Below, one piece after another: positions 27,405 to 38,234 of a stretch of DNA of 50,118 bases. The position numbers and the translations under genes were made by a program. Source of the stretch: Terriglobia bacterium (GTDB lineage Bacteria > Acidobacteriota > Terriglobia > Bryobacterales > Bryobacteraceae); contig JAJPJN010000165.1 of NCBI GenBank assembly GCA_021324185.1, positions 1 to 50,118 of the forward strand, given 5' to 3'. The first letter of the stretch is position 1, and each line of letters starts with the position of its first letter. Under the pieces are notes generated by a model. That model did not search any database, was not told the origin of the DNA, and saw only the letters and a program-made list of their open reading frames with translations.

Positions 27405-27958
27405 TGACCGGCGCGGTCGCAAAACATTACGCCAGCGCCTTGGCCGAAGCCGTTTTCAAGCCGAATTCGGGACTGTCACCGCAGGATGCCGTGAACCAGT
27501 TGCGTGCCGTGGATTCGTTATTTTCGGAATCGAAGCCGCTCGAACGCGCGCTGCTTTCTCCGGCAGTAAAAAGGACTCGCAAGGAAGCAGTCATCGGACG
27601 CATTGCGGATCAGCTTGGCCTAAATCGCCTCATTCGAAATTTTCTGCTGGTGATTGTTTCGCATCGCCGGACGTCCGATCTTCGGGCCATGCGGCGCGAA
27701 TTCGAAGCAGTGGTTGACGACCGGCTGGGCTGGATTCCGGCTGAAATTACCTCGGCGAAAGAGTTGGATGCCCGGCAGAGAGAACAGATCGAGCGCGCGC
27801 TCGGAACCAAGCTGGGCAAGTTTATACGAGCGCACTATACAGTGGATCCCGATCTTCTGGCGGGCGTGCGGGCGCGCGTAGAGTCGAAAGAATATGACGC
27901 GACTCTGCGCGGCAGCCTGGAACAGATGCGCCGCCGTCTTTTAGCAGCTCACCAATAG
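27404..27958 (+). CDS. atpH: ATP synthase F1 subunit delta
   Basis: 184 residues. N-terminal helical bundle ([13 protein letters not shown], as in the family) and C-terminal domain with [11 protein letters not shown] and [12 protein letters not shown]. Connects the F1 head to the b stalk. Normal length and position between b and alpha. Confidence 0.93.
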   Translation: MTGAVAKHYASALAEAVFKPNSGLSPQDAVNQLRAVDSLFSESKPLERALLSPAVKRTRKEAVIGRIADQLGLNRLIRNFLLVIVSHRRTSDLRAMRREFEAVVDDRLGWIPAEITSAKELDARQREQIERALGTKLGKFIRAHYTVDPDLLAGVRARVESKEYDATLRGSLEQMRRRLLAAHQ

Positions 27959-27974
27959 TTTTGAAGGAATAAGT

Positions 27975-29615
27975 ATGGCTCAAATCAGAGCAGATGAAAT
28001 CTCGCGCGTGCTCCAGTCGGAGATCGAAAACTTTGACGCGGTCGAGAATGTAGCGGAAACCGGCTGGGTCATCAGCGTAGGCGATGGCATTGCACGCCTC
28101 TATGGACTCGAAAATGTCATGGCGGGCGAACTGGTTGAATTCGGCCCCGAAACGGTGGGCATCGCTCTCAACCTGGAAGAAGACCAGGTGGGCGTGGTGC
28201 TGCTGGGCGATTACAGCCACGTCAAAGAAGGCGATCAGGTCCGGCGCACGGGCCGCATCATGTCGATTCCGGTTGGCGAAGCAATGATCGGCCGCGTGGT
28301 AAATGCGCTCGGCGTACCCATTGACGGCAAGGGTGCGATCGAAACGAAAGAGTTCAATCCGCTGGAGCGCCTGGCGCCCGGCGTGGTGGACCGCCAGCCG
28401 GTGAAGCAGCCGCTGCAGACCGGTATTAAAGCCATCGATGCCATGGTGCCGATCGGACGCGGGCAGCGCGAACTCATCATCGGCGACCGGCAGACGGGCA
28501 AGACAACGATTGCACTCGACACAATCATCAACCAGCGCGGTCAGGACGTGATCTGTATCTATGTCGCGATCGGGCAGAAGCGATCGACTGTCGCGCAGGT
28601 GGTTCGAACACTTGAAGAGCATCGCGCGATGGATTACACCATCGTGGTGGCAGCGACGGCTTCAGATCCCGCGCCCATGCAGTACATCGCTCCCTATGCG
28701 GGTTGCGCGATCGGCGAATATTTCCGCGATTCCAAACGCCATGCCTTGTGCGTCTACGACGATCTTTCCAAGCACGCTGCGGCGTACCGCGAAATTTCGC
28801 TGCTGCTGCGCCGTCCACCGGGGCGCGAGGCGTACCCGGGCGATGTGTTCTATCTGCACAGCCGGTTGCTGGAGCGCGCGGCCAAGCTGAATGACCAGAA
28901 CGGCGGCGGCTCGCTTACCGCTCTTCCGTTCATCGAAACGCAAGCCGGTGACGTTTCCGCCTACATTCCAACCAACGTTATTTCCATCACCGACGGCCAG
29001 ATCTATCTCGAAAGCGACCTGTTTAACGCGAATATCCGTCCGGCCATTAACGTCGGCTTGTCCGTCAGCCGTGTGGGCGGTAGCGCGCAGATCAAGGCGA
29101 TGCGCGCCGTAGCCGGAACGCTGCGATTGGATCTTGCGCAGTATCGCGAATTAGCGGCTTTTGCGCAGTTCGGTTCTGATCTGGATAAGGCTTCGCAGGC
29201 GCAGCTCGCGCGCGGAAAACGCTGGGTGGAGGTTTTGAAGCAAGGCCCGTACTCGCCGATTCCTGTTGAGAAACAGGTTGCCATCATTTTCTCCGGTGCG
29301 AACGGATTTCTGGATGACATAGCGGTGGAAGACATTCGCCGCTTCGAGCACGAACTCTACGACTTCCTCGATAACAGCAAGCCGGATGTGCTGGAGTCAC
29401 TGCGCGAAAAGAAGCAACTGGATGATGACCTGAAGAAGCGCCTCGGGGATGCCATCAAGGAATTTAAGCAAGGCTTCCAAAAGACGCAGGAGAAGAAACC
29501 GCAGCAGCCCGCCAGAGCCGAAAATAATGGCAATCGCCCTGGCGCGCCTGCTCCCAAAGTGGATCAGCCTGCGGAGAAGGCTGGAGCGGCCCGGGATCTG
29601 CAAAGTAAGGGTTAA
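27975..29615 (+). CDS. atpA: ATP synthase F1 subunit alpha, with extended C-terminus
   Basis: 546 residues, longer than the usual 500-515. Walker [24 protein letters not shown] and the [28 protein letters not shown] stretch are intact. Normal alpha sequence ends near FKQGF (residue 501); the last 45 residues are an unusual Pro/Ala/Gln-rich tail ([20 protein letters not shown]...). Preceded by AAGGA at about 27962. Its stop overlaps the gamma start by one base. Confidence 0.97.
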   Translation: MAQIRADEISRVLQSEIENFDAVENVAETGWVISVGDGIARLYGLENVMAGELVEFGPETVGIALNLEEDQVGVVLLGDYSHVKEGDQVRRTGRIMSIPVGEAMIGRVVNALGVPIDGKGAIETKEFNPLERLAPGVVDRQPVKQPLQTGIKAIDAMVPIGRGQRELIIGDRQTGKTTIALDTIINQRGQDVICIYVAIGQKRSTVAQVVRTLEEHRAMDYTIVVAATASDPAPMQYIAPYAGCAIGEYFRDSKRHALCVYDDLSKHAAAYREISLLLRRPPGREAYPGDVFYLHSRLLERAAKLNDQNGGGSLTALPFIETQAGDVSAYIPTNVISITDGQIYLESDLFNANIRPAINVGLSVSRVGGSAQIKAMRAVAGTLRLDLAQYRELAAFAQFGSDLDKASQAQLARGKRWVEVLKQGPYSPIPVEKQVAIIFSGANGFLDDIAVEDIRRFEHELYDFLDNSKPDVLESLREKKQLDDDLKKRLGDAIKEFKQGFQKTQEKKPQQPARAENNGNRPGAPAPKVDQPAEKAGAARDLQSKG

Positions 29616-30499
29616 TGCCGAGTTTAATCGACATCCGGCGCCGCATCCGCAGCGTCAAAAACACCCAGCAGATCACCAAGGCCATGAAAATGGTTTCGGC
29701 GGCCAAGCTGCGGCGCGCGCAAGAACGCGCGCTGGCTTCGCGGCCGTACGCCAACATGATGGCCCGGGTGCTGGCAAACCTGGCAGCGGCATCGCAAAAC
29801 AACGAGAGCGTTTCGGATCTGCCTCTTCTGCAATCGCGGGAAGAAAAGCGCATCCAGCTCATTGTGGTGAGCAGCGACCGCGGCCTGGCAGGCGCGTTCA
29901 ACTCCAATCTCCTTCGCATGGTCCAGCGTTTCATCGAAGAGCACCGGGGAGCGGAGATTCAAGTAGAAACCATTGGACGCAAAGCGCGCGATTACTTCCG
30001 TAAACGCAACTACAACGTCACGGGAGAGCATATCGGCGCGGTGGAGCGGCCGAGTTACGAACTGGCGCGCGAGATCGGGGATAAGCTCATCCGTCTTTAC
30101 CGCAATTCGGAAGTGGACGCGGTTTACATCGCGAGCAATCACTTCAAGAACGTGATGTCGCCGAACCTGGTGCTCAGCAAGATTCTGCCGGTAGAAATGC
30201 CGGAAGCAGAGAAGCAGCAGGACAACAATCCGCCGCAGGCGTTGGATTACATCTTTGAACAGCCGGTGGAAGAGCTTCTGCGCGCCTTGCTGCCGCGCTA
30301 CGTGGAGATGGAGATTTACCGCACCATGCTGGAATCGAATTCAGCCGAGCATGCGGCGCGCATGACCGCCATGGATACCGCAACGAACAATGCCGGCGAT
30401 GTCATTCAAAATCTGACACTGAACATGAATCGCGTGCGGCAGGCATCCATCACGCGCGAAATTATCGAAATTGTAAGCGGCGCAGCCGCGCTTTCCTAG
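29615..30499 (+). CDS. atpG: ATP synthase F1 subunit gamma
   Basis: 294 residues. N-terminal helix PSLIDIRRRIRSVKNTQQITKAMKMVSAAKLRRAQ and the C-terminal helix ARMTAMDTATNNAGDVIQNLTLNMNRVRQASITREIIEIVSGAAAL are textbook. The rotor shaft that turns inside alpha3beta3. No thiol-regulation insert. Confidence 0.97.
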   Translation: MPSLIDIRRRIRSVKNTQQITKAMKMVSAAKLRRAQERALASRPYANMMARVLANLAAASQNNESVSDLPLLQSREEKRIQLIVVSSDRGLAGAFNSNLLRMVQRFIEEHRGAEIQVETIGRKARDYFRKRNYNVTGEHIGAVERPSYELAREIGDKLIRLYRNSEVDAVYIASNHFKNVMSPNLVLSKILPVEMPEAEKQQDNNPPQALDYIFEQPVEELLRALLPRYVEMEIYRTMLESNSAEHAARMTAMDTATNNAGDVIQNLTLNMNRVRQASITREIIEIVSGAAALS

Positions 30500-31960
<1,461 letters not shown>

Positions 31961-31974
31961 CGGCGGATTCGCAG

Positions 31975-32400
31975 ATGGCCGACACGTTTCAGCTTCAGGT
32001 TGCGACGCCGGAGCGCCTGGTGGTGGATGAGCAAGTCACCGAGGCCGAAGTGCCCGGGCAGAACGGTTACCTTGGCATCCTGCCTGGCCATGCGCCGTTG
32101 ATGACCGCGCTGAATCCGGGAGTCTTGACCTACCAGGGCGGTGGCGGCCCGCACGTATTGGCGATTATGGGCGGCTTTGCCGAAATATCGGAAAATCACG
32201 TCCGGGTGCTGGCGGACGGGGCTGAAACGCCGGAAGAGATTCAAATCGATCGGGCGCGCCGGCAGCTTGAAGAAGCATCGCACAAGCTGCACGATGCCAA
32301 AGATCCTGCCGAAGTGGAGATTGCTATGCGTGCGCTGCAACAGGCTCAGGCGCGGATTGATGCAACAGGACGCAGTTCCAGTTCGTTATCGGCGCGCTAG
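31975..32400 (+). CDS. atpC: ATP synthase F1 subunit epsilon
   Basis: 141 residues. Beta-sandwich starting FQLQVATPERLVVDEQVTEAEVPGQNGYLGILPGHAPLMTAL and two C-terminal helices (IDRARRQLEEASHKL). Regulates rotation and couples F1 to the c ring. Last gene of the operon; the a and c subunits are not in the window. Confidence 0.95.
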   Translation: MADTFQLQVATPERLVVDEQVTEAEVPGQNGYLGILPGHAPLMTALNPGVLTYQGGGGPHVLAIMGGFAEISENHVRVLADGAETPEEIQIDRARRQLEEASHKLHDAKDPAEVEIAMRALQQAQARIDATGRSSSSLSAR

Positions 32401-32546
32401 GAGCAATTATCTTCGGTCTAAGGATTAGCCGAAATGCGCTGGTCCTTACGCTTATATGGGCTATCGCCGCGCTAGCAATTCTGCCGGTTGCCTTCCATTG
32501 GCATGCGGGCCCACCGCGTGTATCCCGGACAACGCTCGCCTGGCAG

Positions 32547-33554
32547 GTGTGTTATGCCGTCGTCTTTCTGATCTGCTTTGCCATTTACCGGGTGGAATTA
32601 CGCCGAACGGGGCGTCAAGGCGCGGTCGTCATTGTTGCCACGTGTCTGTTCCTGACCGGCATCGTGAACAACGTGCACAAGTACTACATCGATGAAAGAA
32701 AAGATCTGTTTCCCTATATTTCGGACGAGGCTTGGCAAGAGACTCTGCAGGAAGCTGTTGTTGATCTGCGCGCAGACGTTGCTCCTCATTCGTACCGATT
32801 TCTGCCCAACGGCATAGTGCGCTGGCTGCAACTCGGCAAAGTAGACTTTCGAGCTGCTGCGGATATATACCGTCTCATCACTGGGCTTTTGCTCTTTTAT
32901 GCGATCTATTGTTTCGCCCGGCGGTATACAACGTTCGCTGGTGCCACAATCGCAATGCTGCTCACAGCATCCCTCTATGCGATCAGCTTCGAGCACTACG
33001 CCGGCCAATTAACCGATCCGCTGTCCCATCTCTCCTTCGTAGTTGCGTTTATCTCGCTAGCGACCGCGAATTTCCCTTTGCTGTTTACAACCCTGCTGAT
33101 TGGGTCGCTCGCGAAGGAGACGGTCCTGGCGCTTGCCGGCTTTTACGTGCTCTTTTGCCGAACGGATAAAAGATACGAGTTTAAGGCCGTCCTTTTATGT
33201 GCGGCGTGCGTGGCCTTTTATTACGCGGTCCGTTATTTCGTCCTACATCAAAGCATGTCCTACAGGAGCATCAGCCTCACAGATCCGGGGCATATTTCGA
33301 CCGCGCTAAATAGCCCCGAGTGGCCGCCCATCGTCCTACTGATCGTGTTTGGGCCAGCCTACTTTCTAGTTGCTGCCTGGAAAGAAACACCCCCGATTCT
33401 AACGAGACTCTACCTTTTTCTTCTCCCGGTGCTGCTGACTACAAGCTTCGTTTTTAGCTGGCCCCAGGAAGGACGCAATTACATGCCGCTGGTGTACATT
33501 CTGGGCGTAATTGCCGGACGCTACTGCACCAGGCGGGGCGACGCGATCTCGTGA
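32547..33554 (+). CDS. Polytopic membrane protein, GT-C-like; true start unclear
   Basis: 335 residues from the GTG at 32547, the only canonical start available; ten or so membrane helices. APHSYRFLPNGIVRWLQ and DPLSHLSFVVAF...GSLAKETVL resemble motifs of GT-C type glycosyltransferases that use polyprenyl-phosphate sugars, but no catalytic Asp motif is certain. The frame stays open upstream to 32361 and the codons 32430-32546 encode another hydrophobic helix (NALVLTLIWAIAALAILPVAF), without any ATG, GTG or TTG. Either the N-terminus was lost or a rare start is used. Confidence 0.65.
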   Translation: MCYAVVFLICFAIYRVELRRTGRQGAVVIVATCLFLTGIVNNVHKYYIDERKDLFPYISDEAWQETLQEAVVDLRADVAPHSYRFLPNGIVRWLQLGKVDFRAAADIYRLITGLLLFYAIYCFARRYTTFAGATIAMLLTASLYAISFEHYAGQLTDPLSHLSFVVAFISLATANFPLLFTTLLIGSLAKETVLALAGFYVLFCRTDKRYEFKAVLLCAACVAFYYAVRYFVLHQSMSYRSISLTDPGHISTALNSPEWPPIVLLIVFGPAYFLVAAWKETPPILTRLYLFLLPVLLTTSFVFSWPQEGRNYMPLVYILGVIAGRYCTRRGDAIS

Positions 33555-33613
33555 CCAAATCATCTGGCCGTGGAGCCGGGTTTCAGCAAATAATACTGTA
33601 CCCGCCGCCATAA

Positions 33614-35044
33614 CTACTGCAATGCGGAACGCACCTCCGGCGAGGTTCTGGCGGCAAAAACAGTCCATTGATTCGCCTTCAGGTCCTGAAGCACGCCTTG
33701 TTGCCAGGCGTAATCCGGATGGCCCTTGAGGAACTCGGCTGCATGAAACTCGACGCCGCACGGGTGCCCCATTCCCGCAACGAAAGACATCTTTTCCGCC
33801 ATCGCGGTATCGGCCACTTTCACTTCCGCGACACCCGCGGGCCCGTGCGGGCCATACCAGCCGGGCAGACCGCGCGGCGAGCGGTCGATGTGCCCGCAGA
33901 TAGTGCGCTCGTCGGGATCAATCTGCTTTTCAATGATGTCGTAATGATCCGTCTCGAACTTCTTGCCCGATTCCACGTCGATCTTTCCTTTGTTCGCCGC
34001 CATGAGCTGATCCCAGCGGCGGTGCCGAACCGTGTTGGGCTCATTTGGATTGTCCGCCGGATAATCAGTTTCCTCCGAAATCAGGCGCGGGTTAATCGGG
34101 AAATTGGAACCGACGAAATACCCGTCCTTGGTGCGCTCCAGCGTGATTGTTTTGAGTCCCAGTTCCAACCGGCCGATTTCGTTGTTCTTGCGGTCGGCGA
34201 TGAGCCACGTATTCGCGTAGCCGCCGTTATTGCCGTCTTCCATAATGCGCGCGAAATCGTCGATGGATTCCGAATACTGCATCGCTTTGCGCGCCCGCAC
34301 AAATTCCGGAACGGCTGTTCTATCGAAGCCATGAAACCGGCCGATGGTGGTTTCGGTGATCATGATGCCTGCGTCGTTGATGCCGAAATCATCGGCGCTG
34401 TGAATCAGGCCGGGCATGCCATCCATGATGAGGTGATGGCCCCCGCTAGGGACGATATCGAAGATGATGTCCCAGCGGGTGGCAGTCAGATAGTCCGTCC
34501 AGTTGTTGTGCCCCATGACGATGCGTCCGTCTTTGGTGTAGCTTCCGGTTGCGACAAAGGCGCTGCAATGCTCGGGAGGATGACTCGGGGCGATCGCGCC
34601 TTTTGCGTCCTTACGGCGCATATCGTCGTAATAATAGGTGAATTCCATGAAGCCGTTCATCGTGACGAGATCCATCACGTCGAGCTTCGATCCTTTTGCC
34701 GCCAGCCCTTGCTGCATGCCTTCGATCTCTTCACGATATTCAGCCGGCACTTTAGGCCAGAAATACTGTTGGGCCACCTCGCGCAGCTCCGCCCAACTGT
34801 GCTTGACGTCGTGCGTGGTGCTCAGTTCAATGGCGCGCTTGGCATCTTCAATTTCTGCCGCTAAGAGGTAGCCGTGCTGGTAGCCGATTGCGCCAGGAGT
34901 GCCTTGCAGATGAACGAATGTCCAGCCGTTTTCCGGCCCGCTGCGGAATCCGCCTGCCAGACGCGGATCGGAAGACGAGGGCGCAGCCGCCGTCAGACCT
35001 ATAGCCGTGAGCGCAAACGAACACAACAGAGCGGCAAATCTCAT
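33614..35044 (-). CDS. Exported C45/AAT-type Ntn-hydrolase
   Basis: 476 residues with a signal peptide (LLCSFALTAIGLTAAA). The mid-protein HCSAFVATGSYTKDGRIVMGHNNW stretch matches the C45 family (acyl-CoA:6-aminopenicillanate acyltransferase and phospholipase B-like proteins), with C160 as likely N-terminal nucleophile after self-processing. Residues 190-300 (HLIMDGMPGLIHSADDFGINDAGIMITETTIG) fit the alpha-beta-beta-alpha core. The substrate, probably an amide, is unknown. Confidence 0.85.
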   Translation of the reverse strand: MRFAALLCSFALTAIGLTAAAPSSSDPRLAGGFRSGPENGWTFVHLQGTPGAIGYQHGYLLAAEIEDAKRAIELSTTHDVKHSWAELREVAQQYFWPKVPAEYREEIEGMQQGLAAKGSKLDVMDLVTMNGFMEFTYYYDDMRRKDAKGAIAPSHPPEHCSAFVATGSYTKDGRIVMGHNNWTDYLTATRWDIIFDIVPSGGHHLIMDGMPGLIHSADDFGINDAGIMITETTIGRFHGFDRTAVPEFVRARKAMQYSESIDDFARIMEDGNNGGYANTWLIADRKNNEIGRLELGLKTITLERTKDGYFVGSNFPINPRLISEETDYPADNPNEPNTVRHRRWDQLMAANKGKIDVESGKKFETDHYDIIEKQIDPDERTICGHIDRSPRGLPGWYGPHGPAGVAEVKVADTAMAEKMSFVAGMGHPCGVEFHAAEFLKGHPDYAWQQGVLQDLKANQWTVFAARTSPEVRSALQ

Positions 35045-35102
35045 GATGACTCATTACAGCACAAAAAAGGCGGCCGGGGTCTGATGCATCATAGTTGTAG
35101 AA

Positions 35103-35696
35103 GTGCAATCCGCCGTTGAAATCAGCGCGCGCGAACGTGAGCTGAATTCCCTTTCCACCGTCACCGCCATCGTCGTGCTCGGCACGGTAACGATGACGTT
35201 TGGCGCCATCATCGCCGTTTTTATTGTGCGTTCGGAGGCGCCGCTCTTCTGGGGCCACCTGCGCATCCCGCGGCTGCTGTGGGCCACTACCGCCATTCTG
35301 ATTGCGAGCAGCATCGTCTTGGAAAAGGCCCGGCGGAAGCTGATGGAAAACGATCAGCACCGCTTTTTCGAACTGGCAGCTTTTGCAACCGGTCTCGGCA
35401 TTCTGTTCCTGGCCGGCCAGGTGACGGCCTGGTTCGAACTTCTGCACTCTGGAATCGTGCTCGCGCGCAACCCGCATTCGTGGTTCGTGTTTTTATTTAG
35501 CGGGCTGCACGGGCTGCACATTGTAGTGGGGCTCATCGGGCTCGCTTATCTGTTGGTGCGCACGCACCAACCTGCCGGAGGACCCAAATACCAGATGAAA
35601 ACACGCGCACTGGCCAAAGGCGTCTCGATTTTTTGGCACTATCTTGACTTCCTGTGGATCGTGATGTTCGTCCTGCTGTTGACCTGGAAGCGCTGA
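35103..35696 (+). CDS. Cytochrome c oxidase subunit III-like protein
   Basis: 197 residues, GTG start, about five helices (the short form of subunit III). Landmarks are GQVTAWFELLHSGI, SWFVFLFSGLHGLHIVVGLI and the terminal FWHYLDFLWIVMFVLL, where the HGLH and WHYLD histidines are conserved. It normally sits in the terminal oxidase complex and helps stabilise proton uptake. No subunit I, II or IV gene is adjacent; it is alone. Confidence 0.87.
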   Translation: MQSAVEISARERELNSLSTVTAIVVLGTVTMTFGAIIAVFIVRSEAPLFWGHLRIPRLLWATTAILIASSIVLEKARRKLMENDQHRFFELAAFATGLGILFLAGQVTAWFELLHSGIVLARNPHSWFVFLFSGLHGLHIVVGLIGLAYLLVRTHQPAGGPKYQMKTRALAKGVSIFWHYLDFLWIVMFVLLLTWKR

Positions 35697-35761
35697 GGAT
35701 AACACCCGTGCCGCCGCTTGCGCGCGTGCCCATGCGCAAGCGATAGCATAGAAATCACATC

Positions 35762-36352
35762 ATGCGTTATCTTCGCCTCGCGGTACTCCTGGCGATCTTC
35801 TCGCCGGCAGTCTTCTGCTCGGATGAGCTGACCGTCTACGAACTGCTGTCTCCTCAGACACACTCGTTTGCAATCACCTACGACGTCTCGACGTCAGTCG
35901 AAGGGTCGCCCTACCTGTTCAATCCGATCCGGCGCGGCTCGGTGGCATCGGATGAGCGCGTGATCGATGCCGCCACGGGAAAGCCGCTGGTCTTTGGCGT
36001 GGTTTCTGCCGAACAAGCAGTAAAAAACGGCCTGCGCGGCCGGCCGAATGCGGACCAATACATTCAAGTGACACTTGCGCATCCTGTGCCGAAAAATGGC
36101 GAAGCGCGCGTGCGCATCTTCAAAACGTACACGGACGCTGCATCCTATGGTCCCGAGCCGGGCGGCCTCATGTTTCAACGCAGCTTCGGTATTAAGCGCA
36201 ACGTCATCGTTTTGCCTAAAGGCTATGAATTGATTTACTGCGGCGCGCCGGGTATCGTCTCCACCCAGCCGGACGGCAGAATTCGCGTCAGTTTCTTTAA
36301 CGACCGGGATGATGAACTGATGGTTCGCCTGAAAGGAAGGCTACTGCCGTGA
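35762..36352 (+). CDS. Secreted protein, first of a tandem paralogous pair
   Basis: 196 residues with a signal peptide (YLRLAVLLAIFSPAVFCS). The mature part is beta-rich: YELLSPQTHSFAITYDVSTSVEG, RVRIFKTYTDAASY, LPKGYELIYCGAPGIV and FFNDRDDELMVRLKGRLLP. No named family. The next gene encodes a clear relative, and the two overlap by a GTGA, indicating duplication and coupled expression. Confidence 0.75.
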   Translation: MRYLRLAVLLAIFSPAVFCSDELTVYELLSPQTHSFAITYDVSTSVEGSPYLFNPIRRGSVASDERVIDAATGKPLVFGVVSAEQAVKNGLRGRPNADQYIQVTLAHPVPKNGEARVRIFKTYTDAASYGPEPGGLMFQRSFGIKRNVIVLPKGYELIYCGAPGIVSTQPDGRIRVSFFNDRDDELMVRLKGRLLP

Positions 36353-36954
36353 GATTCATTTGGATTTTGATTGTAGCGCCGCTTGCGTTTGCGCAAATCC
36401 ATCGCGCCGAGCAGGATCGCGAAATCCGTTACTGGCTGCTCGATCCCGGCACGCATCAGTTCAAGATCTCGCACGATTTCAACGTCACCCGAGTGGGACA
36501 GAAATACGTTCACAGTTTCGTTCGTAAGGGCAGTGTCGTCACGCAATCACAAATATTTGATCTCGACACCGGCGAGCAGTTAAAAACCTACAACGTCACC
36601 GGCAAAGAGACAAACGCCCTGGGATACTATCCCACGCCTGCGCCGGATGATGAAGTCGTCGTCCAGGCGGAATTGCCGCATCCTATTGAGCCGGGTCAGT
36701 CGGTCCGCGTCCGCGTGATCGAAACCTATACTGACCCGACCTATACGGTCAAAAACGGGGAATTGGTTTGGGACCGGACGCTTGGGCGCCCGCGCAACGA
36801 AGTGACGCTTCCCGAGGGCTGGATGCTGTCGCAGGTGACCGTACCAGCCATCATCTCGCTCGATTCAGAGGGCAGAATTACCTGCCGCTTCACGAATCCG
36901 CGCAACGATGAAATCCACGTTGTTTTGAAAGCGCGCCGGAGGCCGGGCAGCTAA
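36349..36954 (+). CDS. Secreted protein, second of a tandem paralogous pair
   Basis: 201 residues, GTG start overlapping the previous stop. Signal peptide FIWILIVAPLAFAQ. It aligns along its length with the preceding protein (LLDPGTHQFKISHDFNV, RVRVIETYTDPTY, LPEGWMLSQVTVPAII, FTNPRNDEIHVVLKARR). Converges with the metallophosphoesterase, overlapping by 4 bp. Function unknown. Confidence 0.75.
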   Translation: MRFIWILIVAPLAFAQIHRAEQDREIRYWLLDPGTHQFKISHDFNVTRVGQKYVHSFVRKGSVVTQSQIFDLDTGEQLKTYNVTGKETNALGYYPTPAPDDEVVVQAELPHPIEPGQSVRVRVIETYTDPTYTVKNGELVWDRTLGRPRNEVTLPEGWMLSQVTVPAIISLDSEGRITCRFTNPRNDEIHVVLKARRRPGS

Positions 36955-37925
36955 GCTCCGGACCGGTGCAGCGTGAACACCGCGATCTCCGGGGGACAGT
37001 TCCAGCGCACCGGCAGAGACGAACAGCCTAAGCCGCCGCCCGTGTAGCCTTCCATCCGTTGGTGTGTCCAGCGGCGATAAGTGAACGCGCGAGGGGATTT
37101 ACTGTTGCTGCGCAGCGCCCCTATCTTGGGAAAACGAACCTGACCCCCGTGCGTATGGCCGCATAGATAGATGCGCACACCGAAAGCTGCGGCTTCGCTG
37201 TACAGATCGGGTGTGTGCGCCAGCAGAATTTTAAACCCGCTATCTGGAACGCCCGCCAGCGCGCCCGGCAAATCGTCGCATTTGTAGTCGAACGGATCGT
37301 CGACGCCCGCAATCCAAATCGACTCACTTCCCTGCCCGATCTCAACCGCTTCGTTGATGAGCATGCGCACGCCGAGTTCTTCCAATTCGAATGCAACCGG
37401 CGATTCGTCATGGTTGCCGAGAATACTGTAGATTCCTTGCCGCGCCGCGATATACGGCAATAATTGGCGCACTCGCCGGTAGACTTCATCCCAAGGCCCC
37501 TCGTCGTCGAACCGGTAATCGCCGGTAATGAGGCATAGATCGGCCTCGAGTTTCTGAAGAGTTGAGATGACAATTTCCGTCAGGCCATCCACACCGTCGA
37601 TATGCAGGTCAGTGAGATGCATGATGCGGAAGCCGTCGAATGCAGCCGGCAAATCAGGGAAATATAGATCGTATTCCAGGACGACCGGGCTGAGCGCATG
37701 CTGCCGCCCGCGATCGTAAAGACCAAGCAGTTGCAGCCCGGCTTTAATTGCCGGCGCGACCAGGCGCTTTTCGTGCCGCCGGAATAAAGATTTTGTCTTG
37801 ACCTTGCCGCCGATACGCGCAAACTCTTCTTCTATCGCTATGCGCGCGCGCAAACGATCGGCCAGCGAACGCTTGGCGGAAGCCGTAACTGCTCGCTCGC
37901 GCGGAGCCTCAATAGTGCTCTGCAT
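36951..37925 (-). CDS. Metallophosphoesterase
   Basis: 324 residues from the ATG at 37925. A longer reading to 38111 would add a low-complexity basic stretch that overlaps an opposite-strand relic, so I prefer the shorter form; a GGAGG lies only 2 bases ahead of this ATG, so the start remains uncertain. Calcineurin-like motifs are all present: DLHID, ITGDY, GNHD and CGHTHGGQVRFP. These enzymes hydrolyse phosphomono- or diesters with two metals; substrate unknown. Confidence 0.85.
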   Translation of the reverse strand: MQSTIEAPRERAVTASAKRSLADRLRARIAIEEEFARIGGKVKTKSLFRRHEKRLVAPAIKAGLQLLGLYDRGRQHALSPVVLEYDLYFPDLPAAFDGFRIMHLTDLHIDGVDGLTEIVISTLQKLEADLCLITGDYRFDDEGPWDEVYRRVRQLLPYIAARQGIYSILGNHDESPVAFELEELGVRMLINEAVEIGQGSESIWIAGVDDPFDYKCDDLPGALAGVPDSGFKILLAHTPDLYSEAAAFGVRIYLCGHTHGGQVRFPKIGALRSNSKSPRAFTYRRWTHQRMEGYTGGGLGCSSLPVRWNCPPEIAVFTLHRSGA

Positions 37926-38060
37926 ATCCTCCGATAAATAATCGACAGTTGACGCGCCGTGTGTTAGCCGGTCAACTGCGCGGTTCGCAAGCCCCGCATC
38001 CAGTATGGCATCTGCCGGCGTAAGCGAGAGGAAGCCTAATATGCTAAGACTATTTCGATG

Positions 38061-38180
38061 ATGAAAATTTTGGCTTTTGCCGCGCTTTTTGCCGCCTTTG
38101 GTTTTGCTCAAGACGCTCAGGACAGCCCGCAGGAAGAAGGGCGCGCCAAGAACCGCCGGGTCGAGCTGGTAAAAATGTAA
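38061..38180 (+). pseudogene. 39-codon relic: signal peptide fused to an OmpA C-terminal tail
   Basis: MKILAFAALFAAFGFAQ is a good signal peptide; it runs straight into GRAKNRRVELVKM, the very end of the OmpA peptidoglycan-binding domain. The domain itself (about 100 residues) is missing. The reading frame is intact, so it looks like an in-frame internal deletion of an OmpA-family gene. An ATG at 38058 gives one more residue. A genuine mini-protein is possible but less likely. Confidence 0.6.
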
Positions 38181-38234
38181 TTACTAGTCCCGCTTAAAAC
38201 GGGCGCGGTCTCCCAGCGCGCCCACCTGCATCTG

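Noticed and set aside
33668..34864. Open frame of 398 codons antisense to the C45 hydrolase
   Set aside because: Mirrors codon bias of the real gene; no family resemblance or start signals.
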